64,000 bases of DNA from Sphingomonas sp. A2-49 (GTDB taxonomy: Bacteria; Pseudomonadota; Alphaproteobacteria; Sphingomonadales; Sphingomonadaceae), in contig NZ_JAJLPA010000001.1 of assembly GCF_025548555.1 (NCBI RefSeq), forward strand, positions 496,001 to 560,000, written 5' to 3'. The translations under genes and the position numbers were made by a program. The notes beneath the pieces were generated by a model that was not told the DNA's origin, made no database searches, and saw only the letters and a program-made list of their open reading frames with translations. Shown here piece after piece: positions 1-7,281 of this stretch (positions are counted from its first letter, which is position 1; the number at the start of each line of letters is the position of its first letter).

Positions 1-1
1 G

Positions 2-91
2 AAGGCCGAAGAGGTCGCGCCCGCGGGTTTTGTCGTCGACGTCAGCCGCGTCCACGGCAAGGCGCGCGTGACGCTGCTGCGCCCGGCCTGA
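2..91 (+). CDS. C-terminal end of an unidentified protein (5' truncated)
   Basis: The window opens inside a reading frame that closes with TGA at 89-91, leaving only the last 29 residues (ending TLLRPA). The tail contains a Val-rich stretch, GFVVDVSRVHGKARVTLL, that looks like beta strands. That is too little to assign a family. About 80 nt separate it from the next gene, which runs in the same direction. Confidence 0.5.
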   Translation, partial: KAEEVAPAGFVVDVSRVHGKARVTLLRPA

Positions 92-174
92 CGCAAGCCG
101 CTTTCCACGCCGGCTTTTCTTCGTCGCCGCGGTGGGGCACGATCGCGGTGACCAGCGGAAGGACGGCGATCGAG

Positions 175-471
175 ATGGCACGCGACGACGACGGGGCTTC
201 GGCCGAACCGCGCCCCGAGGCTCGCAACCGTGCCGGCGCGGTGATCGGCTGGGTCCACCACCCCCTGCCCCACGGCATCGCGCTGGAGGTGCAGACCGCG
301 GCCTCGGCGGCGGCGCTCGACGACGGGCGGGTGGATACGACGCGGCTGGTGCTGACCCGCAACCAGGCGTTGCTGCTGGCCAGCTTCCTGCTGCGCGTCA
401 CCGGCCATACCGCCGACGACGTGCCCGACGCCCGCCGCCCGGCGTGGCGGCGCTGGTTCAGTCGGCGCTAG
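175..471 (+). CDS. Hypothetical small protein
   Basis: A 98-residue protein starting MARDDDGASAEP. A GTG at 148 would add nine residues; I prefer the ATG at 175. The body has a strand-like segment (GWVHHPLPHGIALEVQTA), then a helical segment with LTRNQALLLASFLLRVTG near residues 60-80, and a basic tail ending WRRWFSRR. There is no signal peptide, membrane span or catalytic motif. It lies tail to tail with the MFS gene, overlapping its 3' end by 14 nt. I do not recognise the family; it could be a lineage-specific cytoplasmic protein. Confidence 0.5.
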   Translation: MARDDDGASAEPRPEARNRAGAVIGWVHHPLPHGIALEVQTAASAAALDDGRVDTTRLVLTRNQALLLASFLLRVTGHTADDVPDARRPAWRRWFSRR

Positions 472-1726
472 CCCCGCGCAGCACCGCCAGCCCGACGAGG
501 CTCAGGATGCCGGCCCCGACCAGATACAGCCCGACCCACGCCAGCCCGCGCGGCGCAAGCGCCTCCGCCGCCATCGGCGCGAGTGCGCCGCCGACGATCC
601 CGCCGAGATTGAACGTCATCGACACGCCGGTGTAGCGTACCCCCGCCGGGAACAGGCCGGGCAGCCAGCCGCCGAGCGGGCCATAGGCAAAGCCCATGAC
701 GAACAGCGCGAAGGCGAGCCACAGGAATATGACCAGCAGCGATCCGGCGCCGAGCATCGGCCCCATCAGCGCGCCCGCGACGATGCAGCCGGTGAAACCG
801 ATCACCAGCATCCGCCCCGCGCCGGTGCGGTCCGCGACGACGCTGGCGACGATCACCCCCGCGGCGAGGAACAGGATCGCGGCGAGCTCGACGCCCAGCA
901 TCGCCTGCCGGCCGTAGCCCAGCGTCTTGGTGCCGTAGCCGAGCGTGAAGGCGGTCGCGAGATAGAAGAGCGCGAAACACGCGACGACCGCGCCGGTCCC
1001 CGCGATCAGCGCGCGGCCATGGTGCCGGACCAATGTCGCGATCGGCACCTTCGGCAATGCCTCTGCCTCCGCCGCCTCGAGGAACGCCGGGGTCTCGGTC
1101 AGCTTCAGCCGCACCCACAGCCCGAGCGCGACGAGCACCGCGCTGACGAGGAACGGCAACCGCCAGCCCCAGTCGCGGAACTGCGCGTCGTCGAGCGCGA
1201 GGCCGAGGATCAGGAACAACCCGTTGGCCATGATGAAGCCGACCGGTGCACCGAGCGGCGGGAACATGCCCCAGGTGTTGCGTCGGTGCGGCGGGGCGTT
1301 CTCCACCGCGAGCAATGCCGCGCCGCCCCATTCGCCGCCCAGCCCCAGCCCCTGCCCCAGCCGCATGACGCACAGGAGCAAGGGCGCTACCCAGCCGACC
1401 TGATCGTAGGTCGGCAGGAAGGCGATCGCAACGGTCGATCCCCCCATCAGCATCAGGCTGGCGACGAGCGTCGACTTGCGCCCGACACGGTCGCCGAAAT
1501 GACCGAAGACGATCGCGCCGACCGGCCGCGCGACGAAGGCGAGGCCGAAGCTCGCATAGCTCGCCAGCTGCTGCGCCGAACTGCTCTCCGCCGGAAAGAA
1601 CAGGGCGCCGAACACCAGCGCCGCAGCGGTCGCATAGATATAGAAATCGTAGAATTCGACCGCGGTGCCGACCAGGCTGGCGGTCAGGATGCGGCGCGGC
1701 GACGGTTTTGCGACGGATGGAGTCAT
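458..1726 (-). CDS. MFS transporter, metabolite:H+ symporter (MHS) type
   Basis: A 422-residue inner-membrane protein predicted to have 12 spans, which by family would import an organic solute with protons. The N-terminus carries the MHS hallmark GTAVEFYDFYIYATAA (about residues 20-35). The loop after TM2 holds the MFS signature GHFGDRVGRK (75-84), and GLGLGGEWGGA follows in TM4. Relatives include KgtP, ShiA and ProP, so the substrate could be a dicarboxylate, shikimate or an osmolyte; the sequence does not decide. The ATG at 1726 has AAGGG five nt upstream. It stands alone and diverges from the helicase gene. Confidence 0.9.
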   Translation of the reverse strand: MTPSVAKPSPRRILTASLVGTAVEFYDFYIYATAAALVFGALFFPAESSSAQQLASYASFGLAFVARPVGAIVFGHFGDRVGRKSTLVASLMLMGGSTVAIAFLPTYDQVGWVAPLLLCVMRLGQGLGLGGEWGGAALLAVENAPPHRRNTWGMFPPLGAPVGFIMANGLFLILGLALDDAQFRDWGWRLPFLVSAVLVALGLWVRLKLTETPAFLEAAEAEALPKVPIATLVRHHGRALIAGTGAVVACFALFYLATAFTLGYGTKTLGYGRQAMLGVELAAILFLAAGVIVASVVADRTGAGRMLVIGFTGCIVAGALMGPMLGAGSLLVIFLWLAFALFVMGFAYGPLGGWLPGLFPAGVRYTGVSMTFNLGGIVGGALAPMAAEALAPRGLAWVGLYLVGAGILSLVGLAVLRGASAD

Positions 1727-1971
1727 GATGGCCCTTTAAGCGCGAAATAATCGTGTCGGGCAATATGAGTGAAATGTGTCCGCAACAAACCGTGCCTAGA
1801 TGGGTCGTGTCGCTGCTCCTCTCCCCCCTGTGGGTAGCGACGTGCCGATCGCCTCCCCTGTCGATCGGCTCTCCCTGAACTACGGGGCGGTCGCATCGCG
1901 GCTGCCCCGATTTTTCATGGGGTCCGCCGCCGGAGCGCGCGTGCGCGTTCGGACTTGCCCGGATCGTCCCC

Positions 1972-1986
1972 GTTCCCTACCTGTTC
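1972..1986 (+). promoter_or_regulatory. Candidate LexA (SOS) operator upstream of the UvrD-type helicase
   Basis: GTTC-CCTACCT-GTTC matches the alphaproteobacterial LexA direct repeat GTTC-N7-GTTC exactly and ends 4 nt before the GTG start at 1991. A possible promoter shares the site: TTGCCC at 1955-1960, a 17-nt spacer, and TACCTG at 1978-1983 inside the box. That layout would start transcription near the GTG and give a leaderless message. The match and spacing are seen; LexA control is inferred from known SOS control of uvrD in other bacteria. Confidence 0.5.
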
Positions 1987-1990
1987 GCCG

Positions 1991-4270
1991 GTGACCGACA
2001 CCGCCTCCTCCCTGCAAGATCCGCCCTATCTCAAGGGCCTGAACCCGCCGCAGCGCGAAGCCGTGCTGACCACGGAAGGCCCCGTGCTGATGCTGGCGGG
2101 CGCGGGCACCGGCAAGACGGCGGCGCTTACCGCGCGGCTCGCGCACCTGCTGTGGACGCGGAAGGCGTGGCCGTCGGAGATCCTCAGCGTCACTTTCACC
2201 AACAAGGCCGCGCGCGAGATGCGCGAGCGCGTCGGCCGGCTGGTCGGCGACGCGGTGGAGGGGATGCCCTGGCTCGGCACGTTCCACGCGATCGGTGCCA
2301 AGATGCTGCGCCGCCATGCCGAGCTGGTCGGGCTGCAATCCAATTTCTCGATCCTCGACACCGACGACCAGCTGCGTCTGCTCAAGCAGCTGATTTCCGC
2401 CGCCGACCTCGACGAGAAACGCTTTCCCGCCCGCAGCCTCGCCGGGCTGATCGACGACTGGAAGAACCGCGGGCTGGTCCCCGCCGACATCGACGCCGGC
2501 GAGAGCGAGCGCTACGCCAACGGTCGCGGCGGCGAACTGTACGCTGCATACCAGGCACGGCTGAAGGCGCTGAACGCCTGCGACTTCGGCGACCTGCTGC
2601 TGCACATGCTGACGGTGCTGAAGACGCACCCGGACGTGCTGCGCATGTACCAGGATCGCTTCAAATACATCATGGTCGACGAATATCAGGACACCAACGT
2701 CGTCCAGTACCTCTGGCTGCGACTGCTCGCGCAGGCGCGCCGCAACATCGCCTGCGTCGGCGACGACGACCAGTCGATCTATTCCTGGCGCGGCGCGCAG
2801 GTGGAAAACATCCTGAAGTTCGAGAAGGACTTTCCGGGCGCGAAGGTCATCAAGCTCGAACAGAATTACCGCTCGACGCCGCATATCCTGGGCGCCGCGT
2901 CGGGCGTCATCGCCAACAACGGCGGGCGGCTCGGCAAGACGCTCTGGACCGAACTCGACGCGGGCGAGAAGGTCCGCGTGCTGGGCGTGTGGGACGGCCC
3001 CGAGGAAGCGCGCCGCGTCGGCGAGGAGATCGAGGCGGCACAGCGCAACGGCCGGAACCTCGACGATGTCGCGATCCTGGTACGCGCCCAGCACCAGACC
3101 CGCGAGTTCGAGGATCGCTTCATCGCGATCGGCATGCCCTATCGCATCGTCGGTGGCTTCCGCTTCTACGAGCGGGCCGAGATTCGCGACGCGCTCGCCT
3201 ATCTGCGGATCGTCAACCAGCCGTCCGACGACCTGGCATTCGAACGGATCGTCAACGTTCCCAAGCGCGGGCTGGGCGACAAGGCGCTGGCGAAGATCCA
3301 CCAGCTCGCGCGCAGCGAGGGCGTGCCGCTGACCATCGCCTCGGCACGGATCCTCGACACCGACGAGCTGACGCCGCAGGCGCGGCGCGCGCTCGGCAAT
3401 CTGGTCGGCGACATCGCGCGCTGGCGCGACATGGCGCGCGATCTGCCGCATGCGGAACTCGCCCGCCAGCTGCTCGACGAGAGCGGCTATACCGCGATGT
3501 GGCAGTCCGAAAAGTCGGTCGAGGCCGCCGGTCGGCTGGAAAATCTGTCCGAGCTGGTCCGCGCGATGGAGGAATATGAATCGCTCGGCGCGTTCCTCGA
3601 ACATGTCAGCCTGGTGATGGACCGTGACGGCGGCGCGCAGGACCCGCAGGTCACGATCATGACGATCCACGCCGCCAAGGGGCTGGAATATGACACCGTC
3701 TTCCTCGTCGGCTGGGAAGAGGGCCTGTTCCCGTCGCAGCGCGCGCTCGACGAGGGCGGCACGCGCAGCCTCGAGGAGGAGCGCCGGCTCGCCTATGTCG
3801 CGATCACGCGGGCGCGGCGGCGCGCGGTCATCCTGCATGCCGCCAATCGCCGCATCTACGGTCAATGGACGTCGAGCATCCCCAGCCGCTTCGTCGGCGA
3901 ACTGCCGACCGAGCATACCGATGCCGAAACGACGATGTCGGGCGGCGAAAGCCTGTGGCGCGCGAACTGGAGCGAGCGCGCCGACCCGTTCGCCGACGTC
4001 GGCCGCGGCACCGGCCGTGGCCCCGGCTGGCAGCGCGCGGCGGGATCGGGATCGGGCTTCACCACCGCGCCGACGCGGCTGGTCGAAAGCCGGTCGAGCG
4101 CGGTCAGCATCGGCAACAAGGGGCGCAGCGACCTGTCGGTGGGTCAGCGCGTGTTCCACCAGAAGTTCGGCTATGGCGCGATCGCCGAGATCGAGGGCAA
4201 CAAGCTGGAGATCGACTTCGAGGCGGCGGGCCGCAAGCGCGTGATGGACACGTTCGTCACCTTCGGCTGA
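1991..4270 (+). CDS. uvrD: ATP-dependent 3'-5' DNA helicase, UvrD/PcrA family
   Basis: A 759-residue superfamily 1A helicase that unwinds DNA during excision and mismatch repair and clears stalled complexes. Visible motifs include the Q motif (LNPPQREAV), Walker A (AGAGTGKT, about residues 36-43), motif II (DEYQDTN), motif III (GDDDQSIYSWRGA), motif IV (LEQNYRST), motif V (TIHAAKGLEYD) and motif VI (VAITRARR). The C-terminus ends in a PcrA-like Tudor module (QRVFHQKFGYGAI) that binds RNA polymerase in relatives. I start it at GTG 1991 because VTDTASSLQDPPYLKGLN fits the family N-terminus; a TTG at 1955 would add 12 unlikely residues. A candidate SOS box lies directly upstream. Confidence 0.93.
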   Translation: MTDTASSLQDPPYLKGLNPPQREAVLTTEGPVLMLAGAGTGKTAALTARLAHLLWTRKAWPSEILSVTFTNKAAREMRERVGRLVGDAVEGMPWLGTFHAIGAKMLRRHAELVGLQSNFSILDTDDQLRLLKQLISAADLDEKRFPARSLAGLIDDWKNRGLVPADIDAGESERYANGRGGELYAAYQARLKALNACDFGDLLLHMLTVLKTHPDVLRMYQDRFKYIMVDEYQDTNVVQYLWLRLLAQARRNIACVGDDDQSIYSWRGAQVENILKFEKDFPGAKVIKLEQNYRSTPHILGAASGVIANNGGRLGKTLWTELDAGEKVRVLGVWDGPEEARRVGEEIEAAQRNGRNLDDVAILVRAQHQTREFEDRFIAIGMPYRIVGGFRFYERAEIRDALAYLRIVNQPSDDLAFERIVNVPKRGLGDKALAKIHQLARSEGVPLTIASARILDTDELTPQARRALGNLVGDIARWRDMARDLPHAELARQLLDESGYTAMWQSEKSVEAAGRLENLSELVRAMEEYESLGAFLEHVSLVMDRDGGAQDPQVTIMTIHAAKGLEYDTVFLVGWEEGLFPSQRALDEGGTRSLEEERRLAYVAITRARRRAVILHAANRRIYGQWTSSIPSRFVGELPTEHTDAETTMSGGESLWRANWSERADPFADVGRGTGRGPGWQRAAGSGSGFTTAPTRLVESRSSAVSIGNKGRSDLSVGQRVFHQKFGYGAIAEIEGNKLEIDFEAAGRKRVMDTFVTFG

Positions 4271-4372
4271 CGGATCGTCCGCGCACGGTCGCCCCGTTCA
4301 GGAACCGCCAGGGCGGTTGCGGAGTACAACCGTTGCGGTCCCGGTTCGTCGGGCCATGACGAGGAATTTGCG

Positions 4373-4930
4373 ATGTTCAAATCCATGATGTCCGCCGCCG
4401 CGCTGGGCGGCATGCTGCTCGCGGCGGTCCCCGCGGTGGCACAGTCCGCCGCGGACGAGGCGCGCTTCACCGCCGCGCAGCAGCGCTTCGACGCCGAACT
4501 GGCGCGCTATCGCGCCGAATTCGACCGCTATCGCGCGATGCGCGGCAACGGCGGTCCCGGTGGCTATCGCCAGGCACCGGTGCCCAACGGCTACGACCCG
4601 CGTGGCGGCGATCCGCGCTACGACGACCGCGGCGACGATCGCTACGAGAACGGGTACGACGCCGCACGCGACTATCGCACCGGATCCAATTATCGCGAGC
4701 GCGTGCTGTCGCCCGACGAGCGAGTCTATGCGGGCAACGACGGGCGCTATTATTGCAAGCGCGGCGACGGCACCACCGGCCTGATCGTCGGCGGCGCGGC
4801 CGGCGGCATTCTGGGCAACGTGATCGACGGGGGCCATAGCCGCATCGTCGGTACCCTGCTGGGCGGTGCGGTCGGCGCGATCGCGGGCCGGTCGGTCGAT
4901 CAGAGCCAGTCGCAGGTGCGCTGCCGCTAG
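4373..4930 (+). CDS. Glycine-zipper 2TM domain protein, 17-kDa surface antigen type
   Basis: A 185-residue exported protein. Residues 1-24 form a signal peptide ending AVPAVAQ, followed by a helical segment rich in Ala, Arg and Phe (27-57). Residues 60-110 are low complexity, rich in Gly, Tyr, Arg and Asp. Residues 136-173 form a glycine zipper, two hydrophobic helices with Gly every fourth position (GGAAGGILGNVI, GTLLGGAVGAIAG). The two cysteines, in YYCKR and VRCR, bracket the zipper as in Rick_17kDa_Anti proteins. It is probably attached to the cell envelope; no enzymatic role is visible. It sits 102 nt after the helicase, probably with its own promoter. Confidence 0.75.
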   Translation: MFKSMMSAAALGGMLLAAVPAVAQSAADEARFTAAQQRFDAELARYRAEFDRYRAMRGNGGPGGYRQAPVPNGYDPRGGDPRYDDRGDDRYENGYDAARDYRTGSNYRERVLSPDERVYAGNDGRYYCKRGDGTTGLIVGGAAGGILGNVIDGGHSRIVGTLLGGAVGAIAGRSVDQSQSQVRCR

Positions 4931-4952
4931 GCGCGGGGACGCGGTCGGGCGA

Positions 4953-5291
4953 TCAGGCGCGCTCGACCGCCATCAGCGTCACGCCCTCGTATTTCTCGGC
5001 GGCGGGTTCGAACAGGGCGCTGGGGACGAAGCGTCGGTCGGTGATCGCGGGATTGCCGAGGCCGTCGAGCTTGAAGGTCCCGACCTTTTCCTCGCGCGGC
5101 GGCTTGCCGTCCCGCTCGAGCGTCGTGGCGTCGACGTAGATCTCGTCGTGACGCGTGTAGAGGACGTGCGGCGCAAGCAACACCGTGCCCTTGTTGTAGG
5201 TGGCGGTCACGGCCAGCTGGCGGACGATGGCTTCGAACATCGTCGGGACCGGCCCGGACGGTGCGGCCGTCGCGGCTTGGGATTGGGTCAT
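4953..5291 (-). CDS. Conserved hypothetical protein
   Basis: A 112-residue soluble protein starting MTQSQAATAAPSG at the ATG at 5291; an upstream in-frame ATG would add 15 Cys- and Ala-rich residues and looks wrong. The body alternates strands and turns: LAPHVLYTRHDEIYVDATTL, then KVGTFKLDGLGN, then TDRRFVPSALF. The strand order and the xFKLDGL element faintly resemble a WYL module without its DNA-binding part; I hold this loosely. It converges on the glycine-zipper gene and is not obviously in an operon. Confidence 0.55.
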   Translation of the reverse strand: MTQSQAATAAPSGPVPTMFEAIVRQLAVTATYNKGTVLLAPHVLYTRHDEIYVDATTLERDGKPPREEKVGTFKLDGLGNPAITDRRFVPSALFEPAAEKYEGVTLMAVERA

Positions 5292-5361
5292 CGCGCATAG
5301 CATAGCCCGGCATGCTGCATCGCAGCAACCGTGCATTCGTATGCGGGATGTGCCGAAATCG

Positions 5362-5670
5362 TCAGCGGTTCAGTTCGACCAGACGTTCGAACACCGCCAT
5401 GTCCAACGGCTGGCGAAACTGGCACCCGGCGGCGAAGTCGTCCGCCCAGCGCACACGCGCGGCGACCGAGCCCGCGTGGGGCAATGTCAACCAGATCATG
5501 CTGTTCCGGGTCAGCGCCGAATAGGTCTGGAGCCGTGCGCCATGGATCGAGATATCGACCACGCGGCAAAGCGTACGGATGCCCTTGCCGATCTGCGCGT
5601 CCAGCGACACCGGCGCGCGCGGGGCGCGCCGGTCATCGGGATCTGCTGGTTCGAACTCCGCGGCGAACAT
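5362..5670 (-). CDS. Single-domain PilZ protein (cyclic-di-GMP binding)
   Basis: A 102-residue protein that is essentially one PilZ domain. It has the two ligand motifs of the family: RRAPR at 14-18 (RxxxR) and DISIHGAR at 39-46 (DxSxxG), followed by the expected beta-barrel strands (SMIWLTLP, AARVRWADDF, GCQF). By family it binds cyclic-di-GMP and passes the signal to a partner; no partner gene lies nearby. It runs in the same direction as the hypothetical gene at 4953-5291, 70 nt upstream of it. Confidence 0.85.
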   Translation of the reverse strand: MFAAEFEPADPDDRRAPRAPVSLDAQIGKGIRTLCRVVDISIHGARLQTYSALTRNSMIWLTLPHAGSVAARVRWADDFAAGCQFRQPLDMAVFERLVELNR

Positions 5671-5724
5671 CCTCCAACGCCTAAACGGCGATGGTAAAGG
5701 CCGGGTATACGAACCCGCCGGGGA

Positions 5725-5958
5725 TCAGCCCTTGCGGAGGGTGAGACCGCCGCCGAACCGCTTGTTGAAGCGCGCAACCTGGCCACCGGCGTCGAGCATC
5801 GTGCCGCGACCGCCGGTCCACGCCGGATGCGCCAGCGGATCGATGTCGAGCGTCATCGTGTCGCCTTCCTTGCCCCAGGTGGAGCGGGTTTCGAACACGG
5901 TGCCGTCGGTCATCTGGACCTTGATCGTGTGATAGTCGGGGTGGGTATCTTTCTTCAC
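5725..5958 (-). CDS. rpmE: 50S ribosomal protein L31, cysteine-free type
   Basis: A 77-residue ribosomal protein with the alphaproteobacterial L31 pattern: [18 protein letters not shown], then [10 protein letters not shown] and [11 protein letters not shown]. It has no cysteine, so it is the zinc-independent form. The start is a GTG at 5958, which gives the standard family N-terminus; going further upstream adds non-homologous residues. A perfect 7-bp hairpin lies in the leader (see 5977-5994). It follows fabZ on the same strand, with a terminator-like hairpin between. Confidence 0.93.
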   Translation of the reverse strand: MKKDTHPDYHTIKVQMTDGTVFETRSTWGKEGDTMTLDIDPLAHPAWTGGRGTMLDAGGQVARFNKRFGGGLTLRKG

Positions 5959-5976
5959 GCTATGCGCTCCTGATGC

Positions 5977-5994
5977 GGCTGGTTCCGACCAGCC
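5977..5994 (-). promoter_or_regulatory. Leader hairpin of rpmE
   Basis: GGCTGGT and ACCAGCC form a perfect 7-bp stem with a four-base loop, 19-36 nt before the rpmE start codon. Ribosomal protein leaders often bind their own product, but that is inference here. No run of U follows, so it is not a typical terminator. Confidence 0.35.
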
Positions 5995-6004
5995 TGGACG
6001 GGAA

Positions 6005-6028
6005 GCGGCGCCCGTAGAGGAGCGCCGC
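6005..6028 (-). terminator. Terminator-like hairpin after fabZ
   Basis: GCGGCGC and GCGCCGC pair perfectly across a 10-base loop, starting 30 nt downstream of the fabZ stop on the minus strand. The following bases (TTCCCG) give only a weak U tract. It may separate the envelope operon from rpmE. Confidence 0.35.
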
Positions 6029-6057
6029 GGGAAAGTCAAAGTACGCGAACGGCCGGG

Positions 6058-6537
6058 TCAGGACGCGGGCTTCGGCGGATCGGCGATCATTGCGGTGAAG
6101 TTCGCCTCCGCCACGACCTGTCCGTCGATCTTCGCGACGCCGGCGAACTTGCATACCGAACTGCGCTTCTGGACGAACGTCGCCTCCAGCCGCAGCAGCA
6201 CGCCCGGTTCCACCGGCTTGCGGAACTTGGCGCCGTCGATCGCCATGAAATAGACGAGCTTGCCCGATCCGGCGAGGCCCAGGCTCTCCACCGCGAGGAT
6301 GCCGGCGGCCTGCGCCAGCGCCTCGACGATCAGCACGCCTGGCATGATCGGCCGACCGGGAAAATGCCCCTGGAAGAAGCCTTCGTTGATCGTCACCGCC
6401 TTGATCGCCGCGATCGACCGGTCGAGGATCAGTTCCTCGACACGGTCGACCAGCAGCATCGGGTAGCGATGCGGCAACGCCGCCATGACCCGCCCGATAT
6501 CGAGCGGTCCCATGGTCTTCGGTGCGTCCTCGGTCAC
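6058..6537 (-). CDS. fabZ: 3-hydroxyacyl-[acyl-carrier-protein] dehydratase FabZ
   Basis: A 159-residue hot-dog fold enzyme that dehydrates 3-hydroxyacyl-ACP in fatty acid elongation. It shows [13 protein letters not shown] near residues 21-33 and the active-site block [20 protein letters not shown] with catalytic His and Glu. Length and start are normal. It is the last gene of the rseP-bamA-ompH run. In many Gram-negatives lpxD and lpxA flank fabZ; neither is present here, so lipid A genes must lie elsewhere or be replaced. Confidence 0.95.
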   Translation of the reverse strand: MTEDAPKTMGPLDIGRVMAALPHRYPMLLVDRVEELILDRSIAAIKAVTINEGFFQGHFPGRPIMPGVLIVEALAQAAGILAVESLGLAGSGKLVYFMAIDGAKFRKPVEPGVLLRLEATFVQKRSSVCKFAGVAKIDGQVVAEANFTAMIADPPKPAS

Positions 6538-6549
6538 CCGATCGGCGCC

Positions 6550-7281
6550 TTAGCGGCCCTGCGGCGTGGTGCGCGGCGCCGTCGCGGGTGCGGCGGGCGT
6601 GCCGGCGGCCGGAGCCGGACCGGCCTGCGCGCGGCGCTGCGCATTCGCATACACGAGCTGGCGATACTGCTGGAGCAGCTCGACCGTCTGCTGCTGCGGC
6701 TGCCAGTTCGCGGGCGGGGTGATCGTCACGGTCGGGGCGGTGCGATCGAGCTCGGCGATGATGTCGCGCGTGATGTCGGTCGCGGGCGGTGCATACTGGA
6801 TCGCGTTGGGCGCGAGCACGATGCTGATCTTCTTCGCGGCGACGACGGCGCGCAGCGCGGGATCGTACTTCTGCACGATCTGCTCCAGCGCATAGGCCTG
6901 CGCCTTGATCGCGGGGCCCTGCTGCGCCTCGATGTTCGGCTGGGCCTTCTGCTGCGCTGCACGGACCTGGCTGCCGATCGCGCTGTTGGGCGCCTCGGCG
7001 GCCTGCGCCTCGGCCTGGCTGACCTGGCCGTCCTTGTTGGTGTCGAGCAAGGTGCGCAGCTGCGTGTTGAGCGCGGTCTGCGCCGCAGCGGCGGCGTCGA
7101 GCTGCGTCTTGTAGGTCGTCGAGATCTGCTGGTTGGCGGCGTCGAACGCCTTGGCGCTGAAGATCGCCGCATCGGCCTGTGCGGTGGCGATGCCGGCGGT
7201 CTGGGCCGAAGCCGCACCGGCGAGCAGCGCGACGGAGGCGCCGGCGATCGCCGCGGCGCAAGTCTTGGTCATGGTCTTCAT
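6550..7281 (-). CDS. OmpH/Skp-like periplasmic chaperone with an EF-hand-like loop
   Basis: A 243-residue exported protein. Residues 1-27 form a signal peptide ending AGAASAQ; residues 28-200 are a long Ala/Gln-rich helical region typical of Skp; the tail is Pro/Ala-rich and ends TTPQGR. Skp holds unfolded outer-membrane proteins on the way to BamA, and the gene follows bamA with a one-base overlap (TAATG), so the two should be cotranslated. Residues 80-91 (DTNKDGQVSQAE) fit the 12-residue calcium-binding EF-hand loop at every ligand position, which classical Skp lacks. The function beyond Skp is inferred from position and composition. Confidence 0.8.
   Translation of the reverse strand: MKTMTKTCAAAIAGASVALLAGAASAQTAGIATAQADAAIFSAKAFDAANQQISTTYKTQLDAAAAAQTALNTQLRTLLDTNKDGQVSQAEAQAAEAPNSAIGSQVRAAQQKAQPNIEAQQGPAIKAQAYALEQIVQKYDPALRAVVAAKKISIVLAPNAIQYAPPATDITRDIIAELDRTAPTVTITPPANWQPQQQTVELLQQYRQLVYANAQRRAQAGPAPAAGTPAAPATAPRTTPQGR

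Noticed and set aside
1880-4159. 759-residue open frame antisense to the helicase gene
   Set aside because: High-GC shadow frame: composition rich in Arg, Asp and Val with no family likeness, while the opposite strand has all helicase motifs.
5370-5400. GTTC-N8-GTTC near the PilZ gene end as an SOS box
   Set aside because: Spacing is 8, not 7, and it lies inside the PilZ coding sequence.
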